This document shows positions 8,911 through 20,184 of a DNA stretch of 64,000 bases, piece after piece. The DNA is taken from assembly GCA_021737185.1 (NCBI GenBank), contig JAIPEL010000005.1, forward strand, positions 16,566-80,565, written 5' to 3'. A program made the position numbers and the translations under genes. The notes beneath the pieces were generated by a model that ran no database searches, was not told where the DNA came from, and saw only the letters and a program-made list of their open reading frames with translations. Every line of letters begins with the position of its first letter. Position 1 is the stretch's first letter. The stretch is from Desulfobacterales bacterium. Its GTDB lineage: Bacteria; Desulfobacterota; Desulfobacteria; Desulfobacterales; CAFBRK01.

Positions 8911-9066
8911 GGTTCAGGGTTCAAGGTTCTGGGTTCTGGGTTCGGGGTTCTGGGTTCTGGGTTCGGGGTTCTGGGTTCGGGGTTCTGGGTTCGGGGTTCT
9001 GGGTTCTGGGTTCAGGGTTCGGGGTTCAAAGTTCGATGTTCCAGGTTCAAAGTTCAAGATTCAAGG
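8911..9066. repeat. Repeat family C: heptameric GGTTCNG array (G-rich on + strand)
   Basis: A degenerate tandem array of 7-base units of the form GGTTCTG / GGTTCGG, starting two bases after the surE stop and decaying to GTTCAAG-type units at its right end. Because the unit is 7 bases, all three frames read through it and give meaningless Gly/Phe/Val-rich open frames. Related arrays occur at 26495-26533, 32270-32376, 38775-38806, 54641-54709 and 61617-61650. Confidence 0.9.
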
Positions 9067-9067
9067 T

Positions 9068-9201
9068 CGATGCTTTGGTAAAAAATCCCATAATTGTCGC
9101 TCCCGCGAAGGCGGGAGCCCAGAACTGTTAGAAATGACTGGATTCCCGCCTGCGCGGGAATGACAAAAAAAGAAAATGGCGACTTTTTCCGATTCCATCA
9201 A
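9068..9201. repeat. Repeat family B, copy 1 (MITE-like)
   Basis: Begins GATGCTTTGGTAAAAAATC and ends GACTTTTTCCGATTCCATCA, imperfect inverted ends. Inside are two GC-rich hairpins with arms CTCCCGC/GCGGGAG and TTCCCGC/GCGGGAA. It lies exactly between two oppositely oriented family C arrays. Confidence 0.8.
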
Positions 9202-9203
9202 CC

Positions 9204-9396
9204 TTTTGACCCCTGAACCTCTGAACCCTGAACCCTGAACCTCTGAACCCTGAACCCCGAACCTCTGAACCCTGAACCCCGAACCTCTGAACCCTGAATC
9301 TCTGAACCCTGAACCTCTGAACCCTGAACCTCTGAACCCTGAACCTCTGAACCCTGAACCCCGAACCTCTGAACCCTGAACCTCTGAACCTTTGAA
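9204..9396. repeat. Repeat family C array, C-rich orientation
   Basis: Tandem CTGAACC units (with some 8-base TCTGAACC variants), the reverse complement of the array at 8911-9066. It ends ten bases before the pyrG stop. Together with 8911-9066 it makes a roughly 490-base inverted arrangement between the convergent genes surE and pyrG. Confidence 0.9.
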
Positions 9397-9406
9397 CCTT
9401 CGCCGC

Positions 9407-11074
<1,668 letters not shown>

Positions 11075-11199
11075 CTAGTTTCCGGCCACGGCCTGCGGCG
11101 TTGCCTTGGGTCATGACTTGGTGGTCGTTGCGGTCATCGATTCTCGATGCCCGGCCCGAAAGCCGAGCCGGCAACGCGTCTTTTTCGGCCGACACTCTT

Positions 11200-12015
11200 T
11201 TACTGAACCGGCGAAACCATTTCAGTTTCCCCGGCAGCCGGCAGCGCCGCCGGGGGATGCTCCTCTAAAAGCTTCTGGAAGCTGAATCGTTCGTCGGAAA
11301 TATCGGCCCCGGCGTCAATGCCGTCGACACGAACGTCAGCGGTTCGACGTTCGAGCCGATCGCCTTCCATGGTGTGGGGATAAAGGAGGCCGCCGACCTT
11401 CTGCCAGGTAAAATACCGGATCTCGATTCGCTGCAGAAGACCGCTGTCGTCTCTGCGAACGATGAGCCACCGGAACGGCAGCAGGGTCTCCTTGTCGAAC
11501 CAGACCTGGGGTGCCAGCTCGTCCGGATACCGTGCCCCGAGGACGAAACCGAGCCGACCGTTGAACTGCCCGAGGCTGGACACGGAAAGATCGACGCCGA
11601 CTTCGGCCAGCACCCGCCCCATCCTGGACGCGTCCGGGTTTGCCAAAAGGCGCAAGGCAAGGTCCATCGGGTCCGGAAACGGTTGAGAGACGCCCTGGCT
11701 GTCTGCAATCCGGTAGTCGCCGTTTCGCTCCAGGTAGATGCGCCGGCCTTGGTCGGTCTCTATCTCGGCCCGGAATACACCGGGAAACCGGAAGTAGACC
11801 GTTTCCTGGTATTCCCGAGCGCGGCTTTCCCCCTCCTGCGGCGGCAGAATCCGGGTCTGTCTGACCACTGCCGTCGAGGGGGTTTTCCTTTTCGCTGCCG
11901 CAGCCTCCAGCAGGTGTCCGGCCGCCGGCACATAGGCGTGGCTTGCTGCCGGCGGCCAGGCGCCGATCGCCCAGAAACAGATCCAAACCCATACTGCAAA
12001 AAGCCGGAACCCCAT
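11200..12015 (-). CDS. Exported protein of unknown function, LolA-like fold suspected
   Basis: A 271-residue protein with an N-terminal signal sequence or anchor (MGFRLFAVWVWICFWAIG). The body has the alternating-strand pattern of the LolA/LolB lipoprotein-carrier fold: VYFRFPGVFRAEIE, RRIYLERNGDYRI, PQVWFDKETLLPFRWLI, GLLYPHTMEG. I cannot assign a named family with certainty, so periplasmic location and lipid or lipoprotein handling are inferences. The start at 12015 lies five bases after the eno stop, so the gene is probably cotranscribed with eno. The gap to pyrG (11051-11199) shows nothing certain. Confidence 0.6.
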   Translation of the reverse strand: MGFRLFAVWVWICFWAIGAWPPAASHAYVPAAGHLLEAAAAKRKTPSTAVVRQTRILPPQEGESRAREYQETVYFRFPGVFRAEIETDQGRRIYLERNGDYRIADSQGVSQPFPDPMDLALRLLANPDASRMGRVLAEVGVDLSVSSLGQFNGRLGFVLGARYPDELAPQVWFDKETLLPFRWLIVRRDDSGLLQRIEIRYFTWQKVGGLLYPHTMEGDRLERRTADVRVDGIDAGADISDERFSFQKLLEEHPPAALPAAGETEMVSPVQ

Positions 12016-12019
12016 GCGA

Positions 12020-13387
<1,368 letters not shown>

Positions 13388-13528
13388 TTAATGAAATCAC
13401 GCCGCAATCGTAAAGGCTGGGGGCGGTCTTGCCGCCCGGTCCAGTCAGGCTTGACGAAATCCGCCAGAATGTTACTCTGCCGACCGGGGGATGTCAAGAT
13501 GACCGGCGGCCTGAAAAAGGAAAGGTCT

Positions 13529-13673
13529 TCTCGCGCAGAGACGCTGAGACGCAGAGATTTTTAGCTGGAAACCCCTGTGATCGATGTTTCTTTGCTCTTA
13601 CCCCTCATCCGCGGATATTGCAGGCTTGGCGATGGGTTGGCCGAATCGTCATTCTCCGCGTCTCTGCGCGAGA
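13529..13673. repeat. Inverted repeat with cgcagagacgc motif, in the eno / winged-helix divergent gap
   Basis: TCTCGCGCAGAGACGC at 13529-13544 is repeated exactly inverted at 13658-13673, about 113 bases apart, and a second CTGAGACGCAGAG follows the left arm. Similar cgcagagacg sequences occur between genes in many bacterial genomes (from memory). The remainder of 13298-13701 holds no recognisable gene; promoters for the two divergent genes must be here, but I see no convincing box. Confidence 0.75.
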
Positions 13674-13701
13674 TTTTCTTCAGGAAGCCAACGGAGGCAT
13701 T

Positions 13702-14097
13702 ATGGCGGCAGCATCGCTCTATGATCAGGGGCACTTGGTGGTGGCTGCGATCCGAGTTTTGGAGCATCAGAAAGGGGTTCCTCCGTCTGTGGACGACATC
13801 AGCCGATGCCTTTCCCTTTCCGCTGAGCAAAGCAACCGAATCTGCAGCCGACTCCAGGAAGCGGGCGTCATCGAAGTGGTCAAGGGCGCCTACGGTACCC
13901 GAGCGTTCGTTCGAGACTACCTGAGGCTGGAAGACCTGCCCAAAAGCGAGGAAAGCGCCAAACTTGCCGATGAGGTGAAAAAATTTCAGGAATCGCGCAA
14001 GGGCATGGATGAAAGGATCGCCGAGTTCAAGGCCCAGCAGGAGGAAAAGAAAAAAAGCATGTTCGCCGACCTCGACAAGAAATTAAAAAAGAAATAG
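13702..14097 (+). CDS. Small winged-helix protein with charged C-terminal tail
   Basis: 131 residues. Residues 1-75 have the pattern of a winged helix-turn-helix (PSVDDISRCLSLSAEQSNRI, then RLQEAGVIEVVKGAYGTRAF), the first helix pair resembling DtxR/MarR-like readers. Residues 85-131 are a Lys/Glu-rich, probably helical tail ending KKLKKK. It may bind DNA; the target is unknown. The start ATG at 13702 has GGAGG four bases upstream, which excludes the longer open frame. An intrinsic terminator overlaps its stop codon. Confidence 0.75.
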   Translation: MAAASLYDQGHLVVAAIRVLEHQKGVPPSVDDISRCLSLSAEQSNRICSRLQEAGVIEVVKGAYGTRAFVRDYLRLEDLPKSEESAKLADEVKKFQESRKGMDERIAEFKAQQEEKKKSMFADLDKKLKKK

Positions 14098-14123
14098 CCG
14101 GTGGAAACGGCTATTTCTTTTTT
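14085..14123 (+). terminator. Intrinsic terminator overlapping the stop codon
   Basis: Stem GAAATAGCCG (14091-14100) pairs with CGGCTATTTC (14108-14117) around a 7-base loop, followed by six T; the A-run before the stem extends the pairing. The TAG stop (14095-14097) lies inside the left arm. The A/T symmetry means it could work in both directions. Confidence 0.9.
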
Positions 14124-14170
14124 AATTTCCTTATTTATGATTGTTTTACAAAAAGCCTGAGTCTTCTTTT

Positions 14171-14275
14171 TTCGTCATTCCGGCTCCGGATCATCGTCCG
14201 GGGTAAACTGCAGCCGGAATCCAGCCCCGCCGCTGACCGCAAGGTGATCAGTTTGATCAAGGATGAAACTTTCCA
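14171..14275. repeat. Decayed repeat fragments (family B-like and family A end)
   Basis: 14171-14222 resembles the CATTCC...GGAATCCAG core of family B. 14213-14275 (CCCCGCCGCTGACCG, then CAGTTTGATCAAGG and TGAAACTTTCC) matches the end of family A seen at 38015-38055. I see no gene in 14124-14560. Confidence 0.6.
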
Positions 14276-14560
14276 ATTCGTAGAAGGTATAGGCCACGGG
14301 GTGTCGGATCGGATGCCGGGCAACTGTCTGAGCCATTTAGGCCGCGTTGAAACGGCCGCCATGCTGTCGTTGAAAAGTGCCCGACCTATCGGATTTGCCG
14401 AGGGCTTATTCTACACGAGGGATCAACGGCCGTTTTTACGCGGCATTGATGGCGAGTTTTGACCGGCAGGAGAGCCGATATCCCTTGGCCGGCCACCTCC
14501 TCGCCGGCTACCTTGCTACCAAACCCATTTTGGCGACCTTGGAAGCGAGAGATAATCGGG

Positions 14561-14989
14561 TCAATGACCGATAATAGTGATTTCCACGGTCCTCTTCCGG
14601 GCGCGGTTGTCGTGGTTGACGGCGACCACCTGCTGCCATGTGCCCAGCGCCATCTTTCCGCTTCGAACCGCGATCGAAATGCTCGGTCCCATCAACGCCG
14701 CCTGGACATGGCTGTGGCCGTTGCCGTCGTGCCAGGCCTTTTCGTGTTCGTAATCCAATCCCCGGGGGGCCATCCGTTCGACGGCCCGCTTGAGGTCCTC
14801 CACCACCCCCGGCTCGTATTCGGTGGTCGTCAAAGAGCCGGTGGACCCGACCATGTTCGCCGCAAGCATTCCCGTGACAATGCCCGAAGCACGGACCATC
14901 TGTTTCAATTCATGGGTGATATCGACGATGTCCGGGCCAAGTTTCAAAGAAACCTGCAAAGAATCAGCGTAAATGACCGTTTCCGGCAT
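14561..14989 (-). CDS. YjbQ/UPF0047 family protein
   Basis: A 142-residue protein of the UPF0047 family, small trimeric proteins with weak thiamine-phosphate-synthase activity in some members; the true role is unsettled. The conserved signature is clear: DITHELKQMV near the N-terminus, GSTGSLTTTEYEPG, DLKRAVERMAP, and HDGNGHSHVQAALMGPS with three conserved His, then GTWQQV. The start ATG at 14989 has AGGA eight bases upstream; an ATG two codons earlier is too close to it. It sits 40 bases downstream of the U32 gene. Its stop lies inside a palindrome (14552-14574). Confidence 0.9.
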   Translation of the reverse strand: MPETVIYADSLQVSLKLGPDIVDITHELKQMVRASGIVTGMLAANMVGSTGSLTTTEYEPGVVEDLKRAVERMAPRGLDYEHEKAWHDGNGHSHVQAALMGPSISIAVRSGKMALGTWQQVVAVNHDNRARKRTVEITIIGH

Positions 14990-15029
14990 AATCATTTTCC
15001 TGCTTGAAATGCTTTCGTTTCTTCTATTC

Positions 15030-17009
15030 TCATTTGAGGTTCGTTGCCCAGTTCCACAGCCCGGGCCGTTGTTTGATCTTAACCGCCGGGGGTACCGGTT
15101 CTTCAAGGGATAGAAAAAGCGTGTAGCCGGCCTTTTGCAGCTGCTGCCTTTCTTTTCGCAGATCGACGGGCCAGTTGGGAAAGACCCAGTAGTCCGGCCC
15201 GTAGCGCGTCACCCAGAAGGCTTCTTTACGCGGGCTGAGCAGCGGTCGATCCGCTGCCAGATCTTCGGCGGCGGTTCGGGAGATGCAAAGGGGCCAGTAG
15301 CCGTAGATGACGGCACCCAGCGGCAGCGGGCTTTGCCGGGCAAGGGCCGTGTAGTCGCGTTTGCCAAGCTCCGGACTGACCACGGCGCCGGAAAACCCGA
15401 GGCGGGTCAACGACAGCAGGGCAGCGGTGTTTGCCAGATTGCAGAAAGGCCCGGCCCAGAGGTTCAGCCCCCCACGCCGGGGGAAAAACGCCGCCTGCCA
15501 GGGCGCATTCAAGATGAAATCGCGCGCCCCTTTTTTCAGGATGCGGGCCACCTGATCAGCGGTGTCCTTCTCGTTGTCCGGCCAGATCACCGGCGGAAGC
15601 ATCCACCAGATTTTGCCCGCCGTCTTTCCAGAGGCGCCGTCGACAGAATCCACGGAAAGCCAGCAGCCGGCAACCCCTCGGCCGCGGCTGCGCTGAACAC
15701 TTCTGAAAACGGTCACCTCCGTCGACGGTGCAGAAGATCTCTGCACCGGCGCCGAGGAGGGTTGAACCCGGGCGGAAAATGATTCGGACGCCTGCCGAAC
15801 CGTCAGCCGCTTTTCAAGCGCTGCGATCTCCTGCTGCAGGTCTTCTTCTGTCCGATCGGTCAAAAACACCGGCGTTCCTTTGGGGGCCGGCGTTTTCCCG
15901 CCGGAACGGATCGTGTAGCGTCCTGCCTTGGGTACGAAGCGGCCCAGACGATGAATCCCGTGCCACGGTTCGTCTTCGTATCCGACCCGAAGGACGTCTC
16001 CGGAAAGCAGATCGATCTTCGGCACCAGATCCGCCTTTTTTCCCCCGCCTTTGAGCCTTCCGATCAGGAGCCCGGAGCCGGTCTGGCCGTCTTTTGGAAT
16101 CGGGTTCCAGGGCCGCTGGGACAAGAAGCGGTAGTGGGTGCCGGGCCGCCCCAGGGCATAGGAAAGAAGAGAAAGGGCCTCTTTTTTGGCTTCCGGGTCC
16201 GTTCCTTCGTCGCGAAGCGTCCGGTAGGCGCGAGCGGTGTAATACACGTAGTGCGGGCCTTTTTTACGGCCTTCGATTTTCCATGCCCGCACCTGGGGCA
16301 CGGTCTTTAGCACCTTGACCAGGACGTCGAGGCTCAGATCGAGGCAGGAAAACAGGCGGCGGTCTTCGCCGTTTTGCACGTAGCGTCGTCGGCACGGCTG
16401 CACGCACCGTCCCCGCAGCCCGCTTTTCCCTCCCAGATAGCTGCTCCAGTAGCACCGGCCTGAAACACCGTAGCAAAGCGCACCGTGGACAAACACCTCG
16501 AGGCCGAACCCCGGCGGGCATGCCTGTGCCATGGCCTGAATCTCGTCGATGGAAAGCTCTCGGGGCAATACGGCCCGGGCAGCACCGAGGTTGGCCGCCA
16601 CGGCAATCCCCTTTGGGAAGCTGACGTTGGCCAGGGTGGACAGGTGGATTTCGCCGGAAAACCCGGCCTGCCGCGCCAGCTCGACCATCGCCAGGTCCTG
16701 GACGATCATCCCGTCGGGAGAACCCTGCCGAACCAGGCGTTCGACGGTTTCTGCCACCGAAGCCGTCTCACCGGGCTTGATCAGAGTGTTGATCGCCGCA
16801 TACACCCGGGCTCCCTGCTCATGGGCGAGAGATGTCAGCCCCGCCAGCTCTTCAATGGTGAAATTCTTGGCCGCCATGCGCGCCGAATACTGCTTGAGCC
16901 CGCAGTAGACGGCATCGGCGCCGGCGGCGAGGGCGGCCAGAAACGCGCTGCGGTTGCCGGCCGGGGCGAGGATTTCAGGAAGCGGCTGCGGGGGCTGTTT
17001 CTTTGTCAT
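15030..17009 (-). CDS. U32 peptidase-family protein, RlhA-like
   Basis: A 659-residue U32-family protein. The N-terminus is the family TIM-barrel (EILAPAGNRSAFLAALAAGA, ADAVYCGL). The signature block FVHGALCYGVSGRCYWSSYL is followed by RGRCVQPCRR and a later Cys in FSCLDLS, the four-cysteine set expected to bind a cluster. Proteins of this family (RlhA, TrhP) carry out RNA hydroxylation, while others are called collagenase-like peptidases; which applies is not decidable here. The long C-terminal region from about residue 400 is divergent. The neighbour downstream is the UPF0047 gene. Confidence 0.85.
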   Translation of the reverse strand: MTKKQPPQPLPEILAPAGNRSAFLAALAAGADAVYCGLKQYSARMAAKNFTIEELAGLTSLAHEQGARVYAAINTLIKPGETASVAETVERLVRQGSPDGMIVQDLAMVELARQAGFSGEIHLSTLANVSFPKGIAVAANLGAARAVLPRELSIDEIQAMAQACPPGFGLEVFVHGALCYGVSGRCYWSSYLGGKSGLRGRCVQPCRRRYVQNGEDRRLFSCLDLSLDVLVKVLKTVPQVRAWKIEGRKKGPHYVYYTARAYRTLRDEGTDPEAKKEALSLLSYALGRPGTHYRFLSQRPWNPIPKDGQTGSGLLIGRLKGGGKKADLVPKIDLLSGDVLRVGYEDEPWHGIHRLGRFVPKAGRYTIRSGGKTPAPKGTPVFLTDRTEEDLQQEIAALEKRLTVRQASESFSARVQPSSAPVQRSSAPSTEVTVFRSVQRSRGRGVAGCWLSVDSVDGASGKTAGKIWWMLPPVIWPDNEKDTADQVARILKKGARDFILNAPWQAAFFPRRGGLNLWAGPFCNLANTAALLSLTRLGFSGAVVSPELGKRDYTALARQSPLPLGAVIYGYWPLCISRTAAEDLAADRPLLSPRKEAFWVTRYGPDYWVFPNWPVDLRKERQQLQKAGYTLFLSLEEPVPPAVKIKQRPGLWNWATNLK

Positions 17010-17036
17010 TGACCTGTCATGTTTTGGGGAACACTC

Positions 17037-17260
17037 GGCTTATGTGAAAGTTCGATCGAAGCCGGCGGCAAAAACCGACCTGTCTCCGCCTTGGGTTTTG
17101 GCGGTTGGAGGGCCACGCTCCGTCGTGGCCGGTATTGGGTCATTGTTGGCAACACGGACGCGACAGAGCGCGTCCCTCCACCGTCGGGGGCTTCGACATA
17201 AGTTTCATCATTGATCAAACTGGTCGCCCTGCCGACCAGCGGCGGGACTCATATGAAACT
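17037..17260. repeat. Dispersed repeat family A, large copy (reverse orientation)
   Basis: Begins GGCTTATGTGAAAG, contains the double palindrome (GGAGGGCCACGCTC ... GCGCGTCCCTCC at 17108-17180), then CATAAGTTTCATCATTGATCAAAC and an end with ATATGAAACT. It fills most of the gap between the U32 gene and the lasso promoter. The copies at 37789-38080 and 63705-64000 have the same order of blocks. Confidence 0.88.
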
Positions 17261-17370
17261 TTGACAGTTGTTTGATTATGGTCTGTTTCTGTCAACGAGT
17301 CAATGCGCAGCCGTGCCAAAATGGGCCGGCAAGGCAAACGCCTCGACTCTCCGCCGCGAGGATCCAACAC

Positions 17371-17399
17371 TTTACCGAATGGTCCGGATACGCTATAAT
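17371..17399 (+). promoter_or_regulatory. Promoter of the lasso-peptide operon
   Basis: TTTACC (17371-17376), a 17-base spacer, then a perfect TATAAT (17394-17399), followed by a markedly AT-rich stretch and, at 17424-17430, AAGGAGG. It lies 36 bases upstream of the first lasso gene. Spacing and boxes fit a housekeeping sigma factor. Confidence 0.7.
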
Positions 17400-17435
17400 T
17401 TTTATATTATATAATATAAGGTCAAGGAGGCCGAG

Positions 17436-17720
17436 TTGGCGGTCGATTTCCAAAAAAAGGCTGTCGTTCCGGAGCATGTGCTGTTCCGGGAACTGGAGGG
17501 AGAGTCGGTGCTTCTCAACATCGAAACCGAAACCTACTTCGGGCTCGACGATGTGGGTACACGGATGTGGAATGTGCTCGCACATGCCGATTCGATTCAA
17601 ACCGCCTACGAGACCCTGCTCGAAGAATACGATGTAGATGCCCAGACGCTGAAAAAAGACCTGGCCGAGATCATCGCCCGACTCCAGGAAAAGGGGTTGG
17701 TTCAGATTGCTGATCAATGA
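17436..17720 (+). CDS. Lasso-peptide RRE protein (PqqD-like, B1)
   Basis: A 94-residue PqqD-fold RiPP recognition element: strands VLFRELEGESVLLNIETETY and FGLDDVGTRMWNVL, then a helical part ending DLAEIIARLQEKGLVQI. In lasso systems B1 binds the leader peptide and delivers it to the B2 protease. The start is TTG at 17436, chosen because a perfect AAGGAGG lies five bases upstream and no ATG is available. It is the first gene of the operon and overlaps the next one by 14 bases. PqqD itself is excluded by context (no pqq genes, lasso B2 and C follow). Confidence 0.9.
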   Translation: MAVDFQKKAVVPEHVLFRELEGESVLLNIETETYFGLDDVGTRMWNVLAHADSIQTAYETLLEEYDVDAQTLKKDLAEIIARLQEKGLVQIADQ

Positions 17721-18159
17721 CCATGAAAGCAGCCCAACCGGTTTACGCTTTAAACAGATCGCCTCGATGCTGCTGTTGATGTTTTCCGTGAGCGCCGCGT
17801 TGAAGCTTTTCGGTTTCAGACGCGTATATTGCTTTCAGGGCCGAGCCGTCGGGCGGCTCGAAAATCCAGATGATCGAAACCAACAGCTGATTGCGGCCCA
17901 AAAAACCTCGGCGCTGCTCCAGCGGGTCAACCGGGAGTATTCCCTCCTGGGCAATTCATGTCTTGCAGAGTCTCTGGCATTATGGTGGCTGCTGGCAAGG
18001 CGAGGAATCAAGGCGGAATTCAGAATCGGCGTGCGCACAATGACCGGCGTCTTCGAATCCCATGCATGGGTGGAATACGATGGTCATGCCTTGAACGAGG
18101 TTGACCATGCAGGAAAGATATTCACCGTTTTCGATCTTCGTTCCTTAACCGGTATTTGA
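17707..18159 (+). CDS. Lasso-peptide leader protease (B2, transglutaminase-like)
   Basis: A 150-residue B2 protein, a cysteine protease that removes the leader before ring closure. The Cys85 (LGNSCLAESLALWWLL) and His119 (FESHAWVEYDG) of the transglutaminase-like site are present, with Asp125 close by. The N-terminus has a hydrophobic segment then LKLFGFRRV, as in the family. The start is not certain: TTG 17707 is the best in-frame choice, overlapping the RRE gene, so translation is probably coupled. Full length for split B1/B2 systems. Confidence 0.88.
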   Translation: MLINDHESSPTGLRFKQIASMLLLMFSVSAALKLFGFRRVYCFQGRAVGRLENPDDRNQQLIAAQKTSALLQRVNREYSLLGNSCLAESLALWWLLARRGIKAEFRIGVRTMTGVFESHAWVEYDGHALNEVDHAGKIFTVFDLRSLTGI

Positions 18160-18166
18160 GGCTGCA

Positions 18167-20026
18167 ATGAGCGGCATCGCCGGTATCGCCAACAAAGATG
18201 AGAGTCCGGTCGATCCCCGGCTGCTCCAACAGTGGGTCGAGTTTTTACGCTTCCGGGGCCCGGACGGCGGCCAACTCTGGAGTAATGGTCCGGTCGGGCT
18301 GGCGAATACCCTGCTCGACACAACAGGCTCTGCTTTAGCGGCTCATCAGCCGTGCAGCCTGGACGGCAAAGTCTGGATTTCGGCTGACGCCCGGATCGAC
18401 GGGCAACAGGAGTTGAAAGCCAAACTGCAGAAAGATGTCGCCGATGAACTTGCGCATGCCACGGATGCGAAGCTGATTCTGTATGCCTACCATAAGTGGG
18501 ACCAGCGCTGTCTGGATCACCTCATCGGGGATTTTTCCTTTGCCATCTGGGACAATGCCAAAAAAAGACTATTCTGCGCAAGAGACCATTTCGGCGTAAA
18601 GCCCTTTTTCTATGCCGACACCTTTCGCCATTTTTTGTTCAGCAACACACTGAATTGTCTGCGTCTTCATCCGGAAGTCAGCAGCGATCTCGACGACAGG
18701 GCGATCGCCGACTTTCTGATTTACGGCATGCTGGTTCACCTGGACCGCAGCGTATTTTCAGACATCAGGCGTCTGCCACCGGCACACTGTCTGATCTGGT
18801 CGGCTGAAAAAGGGCTCGACGTTCGACGCTATTGGACCCTTCCGCTGCCGGACCTTCTTACATACAAACACCGGCAAGACTATTTCGACCACTTTAACGA
18901 ATTGATGCAGCGGGCCGTCGATGACCGGCTGAGAACCACCCGCGTGATCGTATCCATGAGCGGCGGCCTTGACTCCACTTCGGTGGCGGCCTTTGCCTGC
19001 GAATCCGAAGCGTTTCGAAAGGAGTCGACGAAAATTCATGCAGGTACCGGATTTTATCGAAGGCTTGTTCCGGACGATGAACACCCGTACGCGCGTCTCA
19101 CAGCAGAAAAGCTCGGCATGCCATTTCACGGCGTGCAAATGGACGAAGCCGTCAATGACCCGTGGATTGGAAAATGGTTCAGGACACCTGAACCAATCGA
19201 TGATATGGTGCCATTGGGACCCTATCGGCGCACCTGCATGCTTGCAAAAAATTTCAGGGTGGTCCTGACGGGCCAGGGTGGTGACCCCGCCCTTTATCCG
19301 GCTCCCGCGTCCTTTCCTTTATTCATGCAAAAATTATTCTTGGGAAGTTTGGGACTGAGGATCCTCAAGTACAAATTCACCGTTGGACGGTTTCCACGAC
19401 TGGATCTCCGGAAAAGCTTCCGGCGCTATATTGGCAGGGATAAAAAATCTGACGGTTGTCCGGTTCCTCCCTGGATAAACCGGGATTTTTTTTCGCATGT
19501 TAAAAGCGACCCTCGCTGGGTCAGTCTAAGAAAATCCACCAAACGGGTCGAGTCTTTGCGTGGAGGGGCCTATCTTCAGATGGAAGATTCCATGTGGCCG
19601 AACATCTTTGAAAATGGAGACAGCGGCGTTACCTCAATTCCGGCGCAGGAGCGCCATCCCTACTTTGACCTGCGGGTCATCAAGTTTCTTCTGGCACTGC
19701 CGCCGGTTCCCTGGTGTGTGGACAAGCACCTGATTCGACAAGCCATGAAAAACCGACTGCCCCGGGCCGTCTTGAAAAGACCGAAGACCCCCCTCAAGGG
19801 ACTCTCTGATTATGAGCGGCTCAGGGAAGGTAATACATTGTCCCTTCATGGCCGCGACCTGAATGCTCGCTTGGCAGAATACATCGATGTCTCCCGATAC
19901 CGATCTATGATGGCCGCCCCTGAAAAACTGCACCCTATAGAAATTAAGCTGATCACAAGACCGATATTTTTTTCGCAATGGTTAAATCAGATAGACTCAA
20001 AACCTTTCAAACCGGGAGGCACTTAA
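18167..20026 (+). CDS. Lasso-peptide cyclase (asparagine-synthetase-like, C)
   Basis: A 619-residue homologue of asparagine synthetase B. The N-terminal glutaminase-like domain starts MSGIAGI, so the nucleophile Cys2 of true asparagine synthetase is Ser and glutamine hydrolysis should be lost, as is usual in lasso cyclases. The ATP-pyrophosphatase P-loop SGGLDSTS is at residues 265-272. The enzyme activates the side-chain carboxyl of an Asp or Glu of the core by adenylation and closes the macrolactam ring. GAGG lies five bases before the ATG. Its TAA overlaps the ATG of the precursor gene (TAATG). Confidence 0.92.
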   Translation: MSGIAGIANKDESPVDPRLLQQWVEFLRFRGPDGGQLWSNGPVGLANTLLDTTGSALAAHQPCSLDGKVWISADARIDGQQELKAKLQKDVADELAHATDAKLILYAYHKWDQRCLDHLIGDFSFAIWDNAKKRLFCARDHFGVKPFFYADTFRHFLFSNTLNCLRLHPEVSSDLDDRAIADFLIYGMLVHLDRSVFSDIRRLPPAHCLIWSAEKGLDVRRYWTLPLPDLLTYKHRQDYFDHFNELMQRAVDDRLRTTRVIVSMSGGLDSTSVAAFACESEAFRKESTKIHAGTGFYRRLVPDDEHPYARLTAEKLGMPFHGVQMDEAVNDPWIGKWFRTPEPIDDMVPLGPYRRTCMLAKNFRVVLTGQGGDPALYPAPASFPLFMQKLFLGSLGLRILKYKFTVGRFPRLDLRKSFRRYIGRDKKSDGCPVPPWINRDFFSHVKSDPRWVSLRKSTKRVESLRGGAYLQMEDSMWPNIFENGDSGVTSIPAQERHPYFDLRVIKFLLALPPVPWCVDKHLIRQAMKNRLPRAVLKRPKTPLKGLSDYERLREGNTLSLHGRDLNARLAEYIDVSRYRSMMAAPEKLHPIEIKLITRPIFFSQWLNQIDSKPFKPGGT

Positions 20027-20184
20027 TGGATTCAAAAAAAGAACCTAAAAAAGCCGAGAAACAACTGTATCATTCTCCGAACCTTACAACCTACGGCGAC
20101 ATTTCGGAATTGACGAAAACTGCCTCCGGATCCGGCAGGCAGGATGGAACCGGCAATTATGGAACGGCCAGGTACTCCACTTGA
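20026..20184 (+). CDS. Lasso-peptide precursor (A)
   Basis: A 52-residue peptide. The leader has the lasso recognition pattern Y-x2-P-x-L-x3-G (YHSPNLTTYGDISELT). The C-terminal core region contains SGSGRQDG, its only acidic residue being Asp40, and ends ARYST. Asp40 is the only candidate ring acceptor. With a threonine at -2, the core starts at Thr32 (nine-residue ring) or Ser34 (seven-residue ring). The C-terminal Ser-Thr could be a target of the neighbouring kinase, by analogy with paeninodin. GGGAGG precedes the ATG, which overlaps the cyclase stop. An in-frame upstream ATG at 19978 lies in the cyclase gene and is not favoured. Confidence 0.88.
   Translation: MDSKKEPKKAEKQLYHSPNLTTYGDISELTKTASGSGRQDGTGNYGTARYST

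Noticed and set aside
8635..9163. Gly/Phe/Val-rich open frames after surE
   Set aside because: They are readings of the heptamer array, which is open in all frames; no ribosome site.
9204..9396. Possible CRISPR array
   Set aside because: Units are 7-8 bases with no spacers; simple tandem repeat.
19978..20025. An N-terminal extension of the lasso precursor
   Set aside because: It lies inside the cyclase gene; the ATG at 20026 has a perfect ribosome site and the leader motif follows.
18167..20026. A true asparagine synthetase
   Set aside because: The N-terminal Cys is Ser, and the gene lies between lasso B2 and a lasso-type precursor.
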